From Pectobacterium atrosepticum (lineage in GTDB: Bacteria > Pseudomonadota > Gammaproteobacteria > Enterobacterales > Enterobacteriaceae): a DNA stretch of 64,000 nt. The position numbers and the translations under genes are program-made. Below the pieces are notes generated by a model that made no database searches, was not told the DNA's origin, and worked only from the letters and a program-made list of their open reading frames with translations. Location of the stretch: assembly GCA_019056595.1 (NCBI GenBank), contig CP036163.1, forward strand, positions 806,001 to 870,000, in the 5' to 3' direction. Position 1 is the stretch's first letter. Each line of letters opens with the position of its first letter. This document shows positions 9,225 to 18,722 of the stretch, one piece after another.

Positions 9225-10943
9225 TTATTCAGGGTAGAGATTATTCGTGTTGTCACGTTCACGCGCTGTCGTCGGCGTCGAAAAACGAACGCTAACCTGC
9301 GTCCCTCCTTCAGGGTGGAGACCAATAGCTAATCGTCCTCCTAACCGTTCGGCGCGTTCCTGCATAATATTTAAACCGTAATGTCCTGCGGGTTCTTCCT
9401 GATTGATAATGCCGCAGCCGTCATCTCGAATATCAACACAATGACTACCATCGGGCTGCGTACGACAGTTGACGGTAATCGTCGTCGCCTGCGCGTGTTT
9501 AATGGCGTTTAGCACCGCTTCACGAATAATTTGCAGCAGGTGAACCTGCTGTGATGCATCTAGCGCCTGCGTAGGAATACGGCAATCGATATCAATCGTC
9601 GCCGGAGTCTGCGCTCTTAGCGGTTCAATCATTTCCTGCATCGCCGCAGGCAAATCAGCCTGTTGCAGCGTCAGCCGGAACGTTCCTAACAATTCCCGCA
9701 GTTGGCGGTAAGCATCGCTTAACGCCTGTTCAAAATCGGTGATGATCTGCCGAGCCTGCGCATTTTCTTCCGCTACCGCGCGCTTTAATAACGTCATCTG
9801 GATATTCAGATAAGAAAGCACCTGAGCCAGTGAGTCATGCAGTTCACGCGCAATAGTGGCTCGCTCCTCCATCAGTAGCAACTGCTGGTAGTGCTTCTGC
9901 GCCTGATTAAAATAGAGGCCGCGCCCCAGCATATTGGCGACGCTTTCCATCAGCTGCGCCGACGGCTGCTGCGTTGATGCCTGCCACCGTAGCTGTCCAA
10001 ACTCGACCTCTTGCAAACGGATGGGCAGCGTCTGCCATGCTGTCTGCTCGTCCGACTGGCCTTCACATAACAGCCAGTTCTCCCCTACCCGCATTTCCAG
10101 ACAGACGACCGTTTCATAGCGATGAACAATTTGCAGAATCTGCTGAAAGCAATGCCTGTCGATCGTGCTGACATTCATCGCCTGAGAACAGTTGTACAAC
10201 ACCTTCAGCATACGGTTCACTTCCTGCAAACGCAGCGTTTTCTGCCGTACCTTGTCTTCCAGAGAGCGGTAGAGCTTTTGCAATTCGTCAGTCATGCTGC
10301 TGAAGGTTTGCGCCAGTAATCCCAATTCATTCGGCAAATTGACATCCAGCCGCGAATGAGTAAAACGCCCCTTCTCAATGGACGCACAGGCCGCCATCAG
10401 CTTATTCAACGGCACGACGACCTGACGGCGAATGCGGCGCAGCGTAAAGAAGATCAGTATATAGATAGTGATCGAACCAATTATTGATGTCACAACCACT
10501 ATCATCATCTTGCGCTCGGAATAATGCTGCAACGCCAACACAAAGAGATCGATCTGCGTGACATAGCGAACAATATTGTCCTGATACCACACCCGATCCC
10601 CCGCGCTTAGGCGCTCATCCATCGTTTTCCAGCTCTGCAACAGTGCGGCATAACGATCGCGTACATCGCGCGGCACATACCAGCGATCCAACAGATGAAA
10701 AACTGGGGAATCCAGCGTTTGCGCATAGAGGTGGCGATGCGCTTCTAACGCTGCACGGTCGCCCTGTAGGTCATATCCCATGCGATAGCTTTGCATACGC
10801 ATGGAGCCAGCAACGTTGATCGCTTCCGCATCGCGCAAACCGCTGGCTAACGTCAGCAGCGCAATGCCCGTCGTCAGGAATGAGAGCAACGCGATATAAA
10901 AAAATGCGCGAGCCAGACTGGTAGAAACAGGACGTTTGACCAT
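9225..10943 (-). CDS. narQ: nitrate/nitrite sensor histidine kinase NarQ
   Basis: A 572-residue membrane kinase. The first transmembrane helix is at about 10-35. The periplasmic P-box NVAGSMRMQSYRMGYDL, which binds nitrate/nitrite, follows, then a second helix near 145-170, a HAMP region (PLNKLMAACASIEKG) and a signalling helix. The HisKA_3 phospho-acceptor segment is ERATIARELHDSLAQVL, and the ATPase motifs are REAVLNAIKHA and DDGCGI. Local similarity is to NarQ rather than NarX, for example YFNQAQKHYQQLLLMEERATIARELHD-type identity. GTG 10946 or TTG 10955 could also initiate. It is divergent from napF and upstream of narP, an arrangement not found in E. coli, where narQ and narP are far apart. 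Confidence 0.92.
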   Translation of the reverse strand: MVKRPVSTSLARAFFYIALLSFLTTGIALLTLASGLRDAEAINVAGSMRMQSYRMGYDLQGDRAALEAHRHLYAQTLDSPVFHLLDRWYVPRDVRDRYAALLQSWKTMDERLSAGDRVWYQDNIVRYVTQIDLFVLALQHYSERKMMIVVVTSIIGSITIYILIFFTLRRIRRQVVVPLNKLMAACASIEKGRFTHSRLDVNLPNELGLLAQTFSSMTDELQKLYRSLEDKVRQKTLRLQEVNRMLKVLYNCSQAMNVSTIDRHCFQQILQIVHRYETVVCLEMRVGENWLLCEGQSDEQTAWQTLPIRLQEVEFGQLRWQASTQQPSAQLMESVANMLGRGLYFNQAQKHYQQLLLMEERATIARELHDSLAQVLSYLNIQMTLLKRAVAEENAQARQIITDFEQALSDAYRQLRELLGTFRLTLQQADLPAAMQEMIEPLRAQTPATIDIDCRIPTQALDASQQVHLLQIIREAVLNAIKHAQATTITVNCRTQPDGSHCVDIRDDGCGIINQEEPAGHYGLNIMQERAERLGGRLAIGLHPEGGTQVSVRFSTPTTARERDNTNNLYPE

Positions 10944-10970
10944 CACAACAAGCAATCCTCTTTAGCATCA

Positions 10971-11109
<139 letters not shown>

Positions 11110-11168
11110 CCACTATCACGATCCCCGCGTGCTCAGGCAAGCCGATAAGGCACGAATCCTACATAAGC

Positions 11169-11231
11169 TTGATCCGGCACCCCCATTTACCTCTAAAGGG
11201 TGATTATCGCATACAGCCTAGGGAGCATAGT
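11169..11231 (+). promoter_or_regulatory. napF control region: NarP 7-2-7 site, weak FNR site, -10
   Basis: TACCTCT-AA-AGGGTGA (11188-11203) fits the NarL/NarP paired heptamer consensus with a perfect first half. Exactly 20 bases upstream, centre to centre, TTGAT-CCGG-CACCC (11169-11182) has one perfect FNR half and a poor second half. A -10-like CATAGT (11226-11231) would place the start near 11239. This puts NarP at about -44.5 and FNR at about -64.5, the geometry known for the E. coli napF promoter. Binding itself is inferred. Confidence 0.55.
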
Positions 11232-11298
11232 GTAACCCCTATAAAAACAACGTGTTTTTTATTGGATATTTTACCGAGTGCCAGAGCGACAAACCGCC

Positions 11299-11835
11299 AT
11301 GACTAACCTCTCTCGACGTTCCTTACTGACCGGTGGCCTACAGCGTACAGACAACGCGCTGCGTCCGCCGTGGAGTGGTGCCGAAAGCCATTTTCTGAGT
11401 CAGTGTACGCGCTGTAATGCCTGCGTTGAGGCCTGCGAAACGAGGATCATCCAGCGAGGTTCAGGGGGCTTTCCCACTATCGATTTCCAACGCGGCGAAT
11501 GCACCTTCTGCTACGACTGCGCTCGCGCGTGTCCACAAGCGCTGTTCGCGGAAAGCCACACCGCGCCGTGGGAATATCACCTGACGATTCAGGATGCCTG
11601 TTTATCGCTACATCAGGTGGAATGCCGCAGCTGTCAGGATGCGTGTGAAACAGGCGCGATACGGTTTCGGCCAACCCTCGGACGCATTGCCGCACCGTCG
11701 ATCGATGATGACGCCTGTACCACCTGCGGCGCATGTATTTCAGGGTGCCCCGTCGGTGCCATGTCGATGAAAAAAATAACAGCGGAATATCACACCGCGC
11801 CAGCGCGTCTCACGACGCAACAGGAAAACCGATGA
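11299..11835 (+). CDS. napF: NapF, cytoplasmic ferredoxin-type protein for NapA maturation
   Basis: A 178-residue soluble protein with 4Fe-4S cysteine clusters CTRCNACVEAC, CTFCYDCARAC and CTTCGACISGC. A further cysteine set, CRSCQDAC, lies between the second and third. NapF interacts with NapA before export and is thought to help load or protect its Fe-S centre. The N-terminus SRRSLLTGGLQ resembles a twin-arginine start, as in other NapF proteins, although NapF stays in the cytoplasm. ATG 11299 is chosen over an in-frame GTG at 11278 because it matches family length. First gene of the nap operon; its stop overlaps the napD start (ATGA). Confidence 0.93.
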   Translation: MTNLSRRSLLTGGLQRTDNALRPPWSGAESHFLSQCTRCNACVEACETRIIQRGSGGFPTIDFQRGECTFCYDCARACPQALFAESHTAPWEYHLTIQDACLSLHQVECRSCQDACETGAIRFRPTLGRIAAPSIDDDACTTCGACISGCPVGAMSMKKITAEYHTAPARLTTQQENR

Positions 11836-12101
11836 GCACAGTCTGGCATGTTTGCAGTGTAGTGGTTCACGTCAAGACGGAACGTATGGCGGCGGTAAGC
11901 GACGTATTGGAAAAATTACCCAATGTGGAGGTTGCCGCCAGCGATAGCGATACCGGAAAAATGGCCGTGGTACTGGAGTCAGATTCAGAAGACACGCTGT
12001 TAAAACACATAGCGTCAATACGCGAGCTTGCAGGCGTATTGGCGGTTTCGCTGGTTTATCACCAGCTTGATGAACAATCTCAGGGTGAGGAAATACCATG
12101 A
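11832..12101 (+). CDS. napD: NapD, chaperone for the NapA signal peptide
   Basis: An 89-residue protein of the NapD family ([18 protein letters not shown] and a C-terminal ferredoxin-like fold region). NapD binds the twin-arginine signal peptide of NapA and holds back export until cofactors are inserted. The start overlaps the napF stop and the stop overlaps the napA start, both as ATGA, so translation of the three genes is probably coupled. Confidence 0.93.
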   Translation: MSTVWHVCSVVVHVKTERMAAVSDVLEKLPNVEVAASDSDTGKMAVVLESDSEDTLLKHIASIRELAGVLAVSLVYHQLDEQSQGEEIP

Positions 12102-14584
12102 AACTCAGTCGACGACACTTTATGAAGGCGAACGCTGTTGCTGCGGCCGCCGCGGTCGCAGGCATCACCATCCCTATCGCGGTTCGCGCCGCGACCGAGC
12201 AGTCGGATGCAATCCACTGGGATAAAGCCCCCTGCCGCTTCTGTGGCGTAGGATGCGGTGTCTTGGTGGGGACGCAAAATGGGCGCATCGTCGCCAGTCA
12301 GGGCGATCCCGAAGCACCGGTTAACCGTGGACTAAACTGCATCAAAGGCTATTTCCTGCCCAAAATCATGTACGGACAGGATCGCCTGACCCAGCCTTTG
12401 CTACGCATGCGTAACGGCCAGTTCGACAAAGAAGGCGAATTCACTCCCATCTCCTGGGACAAAGCGTTTGACATCATGGCGGAGAAATTCAAAACCGCGC
12501 TGAAGGAGAAAGGCCCGAACGCAATAGGTATGTTTGGCTCTGGGCAATCAACGATTTGGGAAGGTTATGCCTCCGCCAAACTGTTCAAAGCCGGTTTCCG
12601 TTCCAACAATATTGACCCTAACGCGCGCCACTGTATGGCCTCGGCGGTGGTAGGCTTTATGCGTACCTTCGGTATGGATGAACCCATGGGTTGCTACGAT
12701 GATATCGAGCAGACCGATGCGTTTGTGCTGTGGGGCTCCAACATGGCGGAGATGCACCCGATTCTCTGGTCGCGTATTACTGACCGCAGCCTGTCAAACA
12801 ACAATGTCACGGTCGCTGTGCTGTCTACCTATCAGCACCGCAGTTTTGAGCTGGCAGATAACGGGATGGTGTTTACGCCGCAAACCGATCTCGCCATTCT
12901 CAACTACATCGCCAACTACATTATTCAAAACAATGCGGTGAACGAGGCGTTCTTTACTCGCCACGTGAATCTACGTAGAGGCGTAACCGATATCGGTTAC
13001 GGGCTACGCCCGACGCACCCGTTGGAAAAAGCGGCGAAAAATCCCGGTTCCGACGCGTCCGAGCCGATGAGTTTTGAAGAATACAAAGCCTTTGTCGCCG
13101 ACTATACGCTGGAAAAAACGGTCGCGATCAGCGGCGTTCCTGCCGACCAGTTGGAAGCGCTGGCAAAACTCTACGCCGATCCGAAGAAAAAAGTGATCTC
13201 CTATTGGACTATGGGCTTTAACCAGCACACGCGCGGCGTCTGGGCGAACAATCTGGTCTATAACATCCACCTGCTGACCGGCAAGATCTCTCAACCGGGC
13301 TGCGGGCCGTTCTCGTTAACCGGGCAACCTTCTGCCTGCGGCACCGCGCGTGAAGTCGGCACCTTTGCCCACCGCCTGCCAGCAGACATGGTCGTAACCA
13401 ACGAGAAACACCGTGCGATTGCGGAAAAACTGTGGCAGTTACCGACAGGCACCATCCCTGAAAAAATCGGTCTGCACGCCGTCGCACAAGATCGGGCGCT
13501 GAAAGACGGCACGCTGAATGCCTATTGGGTGATGTGTAACAACAACATGCAGGCTGGCCCTAACATCAATCAGGAACGTATGCCGGGCTGGCGCGATCCG
13601 CGCAATTTCATTGTCGTTTCCGACCCTTACCCAACCATCAGCGCACTGGCCGCCGACCTGATTTTGCCTACCGCGATGTGGGTGGAAAAAGAAGGGGCCT
13701 ACGGCAACGCCGAGCGTCGGACACAGTTCTGGCGTCAGCAGGTTAAAGCGCCGGGCGAGTCAAAATCGGACCTGTGGCAGGTCGTCAGCTTTGCCAAACG
13801 TTTCACCGTGGAGGACGTGTGGCCGGAAGAACTCCTGGCGCAGAAACCGGCCTATCGCGGCAAAACGCTCTATGACGTGCTGTTTGCGAACGATGTCACC
13901 ACGCGCTTCCCGCTCAGCGAATTAGCGGAAAATCAGCTGAACGACGAATCTCGCGAATTTGGTTTTTATTTGCAGAAAGGTCTGTTTGAAGAATACGCCG
14001 CGTTTGGCCGGGGACACGGTCACGATTTAGCACCATTCGATGCTTATCATAAGGCTCGCGGGCTACGCTGGCCGGTCGTTGACGGCAAGGAAACGCAGTG
14101 GCGCTACAGCGAAGGGCACGATCCTTACGTCAAAGCGGGAGAAGCCTACCGTTTTTACGGTAAACCGGATGGCAAGGCGGTGATTTTCGCGCTGCCATAC
14201 GAACCCGCAGCAGAAGCGCCGGACGAAGAATACGATCTCTGGTTCTCTACCGGTCGCGTGCTGGAGCACTGGCACACCGGCAGCATGACGCGTCGCGTAC
14301 CAGAGCTGCATCGCGCCTTCCCCGAAGCCGTGCTGTTTATCCACCCTCAGGATGCCAAAGCGCGCGATCTACGACGCGGTGAGAAAGTGCGCATCATCTC
14401 ACGCCGTGGCGAAGTCATCTCCGTGGTTGAGACTCGCGGTCGTAATAAACCGCCGCGCGGGCTGGTGTATATGCCGTTCTTCGACGCCGCACAGATGACC
14501 AACGTCCTGACGCTGGATGCGACCGATCCGCTGTCGAAAGAAACGGACTTTAAGAAATGTGCCGTCAAGCTGGCTAAGGTGTAG
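12098..14584 (+). CDS. napA: periplasmic nitrate reductase catalytic subunit NapA
   Basis: An 828-residue molybdenum enzyme that reduces nitrate to nitrite in the periplasm. The N-terminus is a twin-arginine signal ([19 protein letters not shown], cleavage after about VRA). One 4Fe-4S cluster is bound by Cys46, Cys49, Cys53 and Cys81. Cys179 in ARHCMASAV is the expected ligand to molybdenum in bis-MGD. Electrons come from NapB. The length equals that of enterobacterial NapA, with no frameshift. The start overlaps napD (ATGA), and napG follows after 5 bases. Confidence 0.97.
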   Translation: MKLSRRHFMKANAVAAAAAVAGITIPIAVRAATEQSDAIHWDKAPCRFCGVGCGVLVGTQNGRIVASQGDPEAPVNRGLNCIKGYFLPKIMYGQDRLTQPLLRMRNGQFDKEGEFTPISWDKAFDIMAEKFKTALKEKGPNAIGMFGSGQSTIWEGYASAKLFKAGFRSNNIDPNARHCMASAVVGFMRTFGMDEPMGCYDDIEQTDAFVLWGSNMAEMHPILWSRITDRSLSNNNVTVAVLSTYQHRSFELADNGMVFTPQTDLAILNYIANYIIQNNAVNEAFFTRHVNLRRGVTDIGYGLRPTHPLEKAAKNPGSDASEPMSFEEYKAFVADYTLEKTVAISGVPADQLEALAKLYADPKKKVISYWTMGFNQHTRGVWANNLVYNIHLLTGKISQPGCGPFSLTGQPSACGTAREVGTFAHRLPADMVVTNEKHRAIAEKLWQLPTGTIPEKIGLHAVAQDRALKDGTLNAYWVMCNNNMQAGPNINQERMPGWRDPRNFIVVSDPYPTISALAADLILPTAMWVEKEGAYGNAERRTQFWRQQVKAPGESKSDLWQVVSFAKRFTVEDVWPEELLAQKPAYRGKTLYDVLFANDVTTRFPLSELAENQLNDESREFGFYLQKGLFEEYAAFGRGHGHDLAPFDAYHKARGLRWPVVDGKETQWRYSEGHDPYVKAGEAYRFYGKPDGKAVIFALPYEPAAEAPDEEYDLWFSTGRVLEHWHTGSMTRRVPELHRAFPEAVLFIHPQDAKARDLRRGEKVRIISRRGEVISVVETRGRNKPPRGLVYMPFFDAAQMTNVLTLDATDPLSKETDFKKCAVKLAKV

Positions 14585-14589
14585 CGAAC

Positions 14590-15282
14590 ATGGCACGCCC
14601 GGAGAATTCACCACCCGCTCGCCGCCGCTTTCTGCGTGACGCCGTTCGTGCCGTTGCGGGTTTATCCGTAGCGGTGACGATACTCGGCATTCAGCAGCGG
14701 CGCGCGCAGGCTGACGTACTCCGGCTGCGGCCGCCGGGTGCGCTGCCTGAAGCGACGTTTTCCGGTGCCTGCATCCGCTGTGGTCAATGTGTTCAGGCCT
14801 GCCCCTACGACACGCTAAAGCTGGCGACGCTGGTATCCGGTCCCGCAGCGGGTAGCCCTTACTTTGTCGCGCGTGATATCCCGTGTGAGATGTGCGAGGA
14901 CATTCCCTGCGTGGTCGCCTGCCCTAGCGGTGCCTTACAGCCGCTGGATTCTATCGATGATGCCCGCATGGGATTGGCGGTGCTGTTAGATCAGGAGAAC
15001 TGCCTGAACTATCAGGGGTTACGCTGCGAGGTGTGTTATCGCGTCTGCCCCCTTATCGATAGCGCCATCACACTGGAGCCAGAGCGCAATGCCCGTACCG
15101 GAAAGCATGCTCGCTTTCTGCCTACCGTGCATAGCGATGTCTGTACCGGCTGCGGCAAGTGTGAAAAAGCCTGCGTGCTGGAACAACCTGCGATAAAGGT
15201 CTTACCGCGCACGCTGGCAAAAGGCGAACTCGGGCATCACTACCGTTTCAGTTGGCTGGAGGCACGCGATGGCAAATCGTAA
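14590..15282 (+). CDS. napG: NapG, periplasmic ferredoxin-type quinol dehydrogenase subunit
   Basis: A 230-residue protein with a twin-arginine signal ([19 protein letters not shown]) and four 4Fe-4S cysteine sets: [32 protein letters not shown] with an upstream cysteine, and [11 protein letters not shown]. With membrane protein NapH it forms a quinol-oxidising branch that passes electrons to NapC or NapAB, especially from ubiquinol. Its 3' end overlaps napH by 14 bases. Confidence 0.95.
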   Translation: MARPENSPPARRRFLRDAVRAVAGLSVAVTILGIQQRRAQADVLRLRPPGALPEATFSGACIRCGQCVQACPYDTLKLATLVSGPAAGSPYFVARDIPCEMCEDIPCVVACPSGALQPLDSIDDARMGLAVLLDQENCLNYQGLRCEVCYRVCPLIDSAITLEPERNARTGKHARFLPTVHSDVCTGCGKCEKACVLEQPAIKVLPRTLAKGELGHHYRFSWLEARDGKS

Positions 15283-16132
15283 GCAAGACGCTGGACGAGA
15301 AGCTCGGGCGAAAAAAGGTTGGTGGCGAAGTCACCGCTGGCTGGTACTGCGCCGCCTGACCCAATCTCTGGTGCTGCTGATGTTCCTCAGCGGCCCGCTG
15401 TTAGGGTTCTGGATCTTGCGCGGTAACTACAGCTCCAGCCGATTGCTCAACACCGTGCCACTTAGCGATCCGCTAATGGTGCTGCAAAGTCTGGCCAGCG
15501 GCCACCTGCCCGCCGCACTTGCACTGGTCGGGGCGCTGATTATTGCGCTGAGCTATGCGCTGGCGGGCAAGCGCCTGTTCTGTAGCTGGGTCTGCCCCGT
15601 GAATCCGCTCACCGATTTAGCCGCCTGGCTGCGTCGTCGTTTCGGCATCACCGCCTCGGCAACACTCCCCCGCAACCTGCGCTATCTGCTGCTGATACTT
15701 ATTCTGGCAGGTAGCGCACTGACGGGCGGGCTGCTGTGGGAATGGGTCAACCCTGTCTCATTGGCGAGCCGTGGGCTGATTTTTGGGTTTGGTGCAGGCA
15801 TCTGGCTGCTATTAGCGTTGTTTTTGTTTGATTTATTGGTCGTGGAACACGGCTGGTGCGGGCACCTTTGCCCGACGGGTGCGCTGTACGGTGCGCTTGG
15901 CAGTAAAGGCGCATTAGTTGTGGATGCCGCCAAACGTGAACGCTGTACGCGCTGCATGGACTGTTTTCATGTCTGTCCAGAGCCGCAGGTATTGCGCGCA
16001 CCCTTGCTCGATAAAGACAGTCCGGTACAGGTGACTGACCGAGACTGCATAACATGCGGACGCTGTATTGATGTCTGCGCTGAAGACGTTTTTAAAATAA
16101 CCCTTAGATGGAAATCGGGAGCAAAGTCATGA
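15269..16132 (+). CDS. napH: NapH, membrane Fe-S quinol dehydrogenase subunit
   Basis: A 287-residue protein with four predicted transmembrane helices (about 28-48, 75-95, 140-160 and 175-195). Two CxxxCP motifs face the cytoplasm ([13 protein letters not shown] and [12 protein letters not shown]). The C-terminal cytoplasmic domain has two 4Fe-4S motifs ([14 protein letters not shown] and [11 protein letters not shown]). It partners with NapG. It overlaps napG at the 5' end, and its stop overlaps the napB start (ATGA at 16129-16132). Confidence 0.95.
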   Translation: MANRKQDAGREARAKKGWWRSHRWLVLRRLTQSLVLLMFLSGPLLGFWILRGNYSSSRLLNTVPLSDPLMVLQSLASGHLPAALALVGALIIALSYALAGKRLFCSWVCPVNPLTDLAAWLRRRFGITASATLPRNLRYLLLILILAGSALTGGLLWEWVNPVSLASRGLIFGFGAGIWLLLALFLFDLLVVEHGWCGHLCPTGALYGALGSKGALVVDAAKRERCTRCMDCFHVCPEPQVLRAPLLDKDSPVQVTDRDCITCGRCIDVCAEDVFKITLRWKSGAKS

Positions 16133-16566
16133 AAAGCCTGAGAATGGGATGGTTTCGTTGGATCACCGCCTTGGCAATAATGTGCAGTGCGATAGCCACT
16201 GCACAGGTCGATTTAAGTCAATCGCCGGAAGTCGCCGCGACACAGCCGGGAAATAGCCGGATGCCGAAGCAGCAGGAGCGTATGGCGCTCAACTATGTCA
16301 ACCAACCGCCGATGATCCCACATAGCGTGGATGGCTATCAGGTCACCCCAACCTTTAACCGCTGCTTACAGTGTCACGGAGTAGAGAACTACCGTTCCAC
16401 CAGCGCCCCCCGCGTCAGCCCGACCCACTTTGTCGACAGAGACGGTAAAGTGCTGAGCAATGTGGCCCCCGCACGCCATTTCTGCCTGCAATGCCATGTG
16501 CCGCAGACGGATAGTTCGCCGATTACCGGCAACACGTTCACCCCTTCTAAAGGCTTTGGACAGTGA
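16129..16566 (+). CDS. napB: NapB, dihaem cytochrome c subunit of nitrate reductase
   Basis: A 145-residue secreted protein with a Sec signal peptide (about 1-28, ending ATAQ) and two haem-binding motifs (RCLQCHGVEN and FCLQCHVPQT). It carries electrons from NapC to NapA in the periplasm. ATG 16129 is selected because it forms an ATGA overlap with napH and has GGGAG upstream; an earlier in-frame ATG at 16108 lies inside napH. Haem attachment depends on the Ccm system encoded just downstream. Confidence 0.95.
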   Translation: MKSLRMGWFRWITALAIMCSAIATAQVDLSQSPEVAATQPGNSRMPKQQERMALNYVNQPPMIPHSVDGYQVTPTFNRCLQCHGVENYRSTSAPRVSPTHFVDRDGKVLSNVAPARHFCLQCHVPQTDSSPITGNTFTPSKGFGQ

Positions 16567-16574
16567 GGTTTGCT

Positions 16575-17177
16575 ATGAAACAGCCAGGAAAAGTAGGACG
16601 GTTGTTGCGCCAGCTGTGGCAATGGTGGCGTCGCCCAAGTCGGCTGGCACTGGGAACGTTGCTGATTAGCGGCTTCGCGGGCGGTATTTTCTTTCTGGCG
16701 ACATCCCAGAAAGGCATGGAAATGAGCAACAGCGAGGCGTTCTGCATCAGCTGTCATGAGATGCGCAATACCGTCTATCAGGAATATATGGAAACCGCGC
16801 ACTACAGCAACCGCAGCGGCGTGCGTGCCACCTGCCCGGATTGCCACGTTCCGCATGAATTAGTGCCGAAAATGGTGCGTAAGATTCAGGCCAGTAAAGA
16901 GCTGTACGGCAAAATAATGGGCACCATCGACACGCCACAAAAATTCGAAGCACACCGACTAACGATGGCGCAGAGCGAATGGCGGCGTATGAAAAATAAC
17001 AACTCTCAGGAATGCCGCAACTGCCACAACGTTGACTATATGGACTTATCAGGGCAAAAAACGGTCGCGGCGGAAAAACACAGCGAAGCGATAAAACTCG
17101 GTCAAACCTGTATCGATTGCCACAAAGGCATCGCACACAAACTGCCGGACATGCACGGCGTCAAAAGCGGGTTATAA
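16575..17177 (+). CDS. napC: NapC, membrane tetrahaem quinol dehydrogenase
   Basis: A 200-residue NapC/NirT-family cytochrome. One N-terminal transmembrane anchor (about 22-45) precedes a periplasmic domain with four haem motifs (CISCH, CPDCH, CRNCH and CIDCH). It oxidises menaquinol or ubiquinol and reduces NapB. ATG 16575 is preferred with GTGAGG upstream; the length equals E. coli NapC. It is the last gene of the nap operon. Confidence 0.96.
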   Translation: MKQPGKVGRLLRQLWQWWRRPSRLALGTLLISGFAGGIFFLATSQKGMEMSNSEAFCISCHEMRNTVYQEYMETAHYSNRSGVRATCPDCHVPHELVPKMVRKIQASKELYGKIMGTIDTPQKFEAHRLTMAQSEWRRMKNNNSQECRNCHNVDYMDLSGQKTVAAEKHSEAIKLGQTCIDCHKGIAHKLPDMHGVKSGL

Positions 17178-17198
17178 GCACACCTCTTCTTAACACAT

Positions 17199-17218
17199 AG
17201 GACGGTGTATGCCGTCCT
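17199..17218 (+). terminator. stem-loop after napC
   Basis: AGGACGG-TGTATG-CCGTCCT is a perfect 7-bp stem 21 bases after the napC stop. There is no T-run after it, so it may be a 3' end-stabilising structure rather than a strong intrinsic terminator. Confidence 0.4.
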
Positions 17219-17249
17219 CACCACAAGCGGAAACATCCGACCCAAACTA

Positions 17250-17660
17250 GCAATGTGCTGGGTTCAGTCTTTTGACCTTATGGGTTGGCTCGCGTAAAAA
17301 ATCGCGCTGAGGTGGGCGTAGCCGCCGGATGAGCGGCATGGACGCCGCGAAAGCCTGCGCCGCGTAAGACAAAAACGTCAAAGACGTTTTTAAACAGCAC
17401 TTGTGCTGGCCCGAAGGGCGAGTCCCATTAATGGGGCGAGTAATCGCGTCGCAGGTGGTCCGAACCGCGGATACGAACGCCGAAGGCATCGCCAAGCGGC
17501 GCGATTTCCCGCAAAAAGCCAGGGGTCACGGGGCGACGGCGATGAGCCGCCCCGTGTCGGGCGCGTGCGACGCGAGTTGCAGAAATTCACGCGGCGTGTA
17601 GCGCACGAAACCTTCACCGTAACAACAGAAACAACAAAAGGGCGAGGTTGCTGACACAGT
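17250..17660. repeat. GC-rich mosaic of inverted repeats with multi-hairpin module copy 2
   Basis: The 675-base gap between napC and ccmI has no credible gene but is full of inverted repeats. A second copy of the four-hairpin module is at 17371-17437: AAAAACGTC/GACGTTTTT, CAGCAC-TT-GTGCTG, GCCC-GAA-GGGC and GTCCCAT-TA-ATGGGGC. A strong stem CACGGGGCG/CGCCCCGTG lies around 17528-17557. The distant pair AAATCGCGC (about 17299) and GCGCGATTT (about 17499) could close a large outer stem. Base composition is much richer in GC than the nearby intergenic DNA. It looks like a dispersed structured repeat; other genomic copies cannot be checked here. Confidence 0.6.
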
Positions 17661-17667
17661 CCGTAGA

Positions 17668-17773
17668 GCGGGAGTAACGGATAGATCGTAAAGACGCTGT
17701 GAATACATCCTTGTACGCTCGGCTTGCGCCATCCCTGGCGCAAACGCTTTACTCTTCTATTCCGTTACTCCCG
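17668..17773. repeat. dispersed inverted repeat, family A copy 1 (no insert)
   Basis: The ends CGGGAGTAACGG at the left and CCGTTACTCCCG at the right pair perfectly, and the pairing continues imperfectly through ATAGA/TCTAT and GTAAAG/CTTTAC. The centre is a short hairpin, TTGCGCCA-TCCC-TGGCGCAA. A second copy lies at 58084-58263 with a different but still self-complementary end sequence and about 80 extra bases at the centre. It sits between the convergent nap and ccm operons. Confidence 0.75.
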
Positions 17774-17807
17774 TTTTCATTCGGCAAATAAGTTTGTCAA
17801 CGGTCTG

Positions 17808-17829
17808 AGGGCGATATATCGCCCTTTTG
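17808..17829 (+). terminator. candidate terminator between nap and ccm
   Basis: AGGGCGATATATCGCCCT is a perfect 18-base palindrome followed by TTTTG on the plus strand, 24 bases from the ccmI stop. It could end plus-strand transcription before it runs antisense into ccm. On the minus strand the T-run is missing. Confidence 0.4.
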
Positions 17830-17852
17830 CTCAAGACAAAGATAAAAAGAAC

Positions 17853-18722
17853 TTACTTCCCAGTTACCGCCTGCACCGACAGAGAGGCTTCGGCCTGCGC
17901 CACACTGCGCTCGATGACAGCACGGCGTGTGTCGTTTTGCGGGAGCAGTTTTAGCATCGCTTTCCAGGCATCAATCGCGTCTTGATAGCGCTGGGCTTCA
18001 TAGGCATTGAAAGCCAAAAGGCTCAGTACGCGCACATTGGTCGAGCCGGAATTCATCAGCTCACGCAGCATGTCACCACCGCGCTGGCTATCACGCGGGT
18101 CGGTGGATCTCGAAAGTAGATCGGCATAATCCAGCGCCAGATCCGTATTTTTCGGATCGAGCTGGAACGCTTTGGCAAACGCCTGCACAGACATGTCATA
18201 GTTATTCAGCAAGCCCGCAATACGCCCCAGCATCCACCAGTCTTGTGCATTATCTGGCTGCGCTTCCAGTTGGCTGCGTAACCCCAAACCGAGGCGCGAG
18301 ACTTCTTCGATGGTCAGTGGTTCTGCATCAGCATCCAGCGCTCGCTTCATCAGATCTGGCGTTAACGCCACCACCTGCTGCAACTCTTGCACCCGATTAA
18401 CCGCAGAAGTCTGCCAAAACACACCGAGGCTGACGATGACCAGCAACAGCACACCCGGCAGCAAAACCCAACGGTTCAACGGACGCCGTTGTACCGTTGT
18501 ACCGTCAGGAATATCTTGCAATAGCGTATGCTGGAGTTCTTCAACTAACTGAGCACGCTCCTGCTCATTGGCAACATCCCCATTAAGTTCACGCAGACGA
18601 TCGCGATACAGCGCCTGATTGATCGCATCGCGATCGTATTCGCCCCGTGACGACCACGGCGCAAGCAGCAGCGCGGACAGTGCAATCAGCGATAAGACAA
18701 TGATGGTTGTCAGTAACATCAT
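17853..18722 (-). CDS. ccmI: CcmI, TPR apocytochrome c chaperone
   Basis: A 289-residue inner-membrane protein with two N-terminal transmembrane helices (about 3-22 and 88-108) around a cytoplasmic loop. A periplasmic TPR domain follows (repeats around 155-260, for example WWMLGRIAGLLNNYDMSVQA). It corresponds to the C-terminal half of the fused E. coli CcmH; here the two halves are separate genes overlapping by ATGA. It presents apocytochrome to the CcmFH haem ligation complex. Last gene of the ccm operon. Confidence 0.9.
   Translation of the reverse strand: MMLLTTIIVLSLIALSALLLAPWSSRGEYDRDAINQALYRDRLRELNGDVANEQERAQLVEELQHTLLQDIPDGTTVQRRPLNRWVLLPGVLLLVIVSLGVFWQTSAVNRVQELQQVVALTPDLMKRALDADAEPLTIEEVSRLGLGLRSQLEAQPDNAQDWWMLGRIAGLLNNYDMSVQAFAKAFQLDPKNTDLALDYADLLSRSTDPRDSQRGGDMLRELMNSGSTNVRVLSLLAFNAYEAQRYQDAIDAWKAMLKLLPQNDTRRAVIERSVAQAEASLSVQAVTGK

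Noticed and set aside
16108..16131. Earlier in-frame start for napB
   Set aside because: It lies within napH; ATG 16129 gives the usual ATGA coupling and a normal signal peptide.
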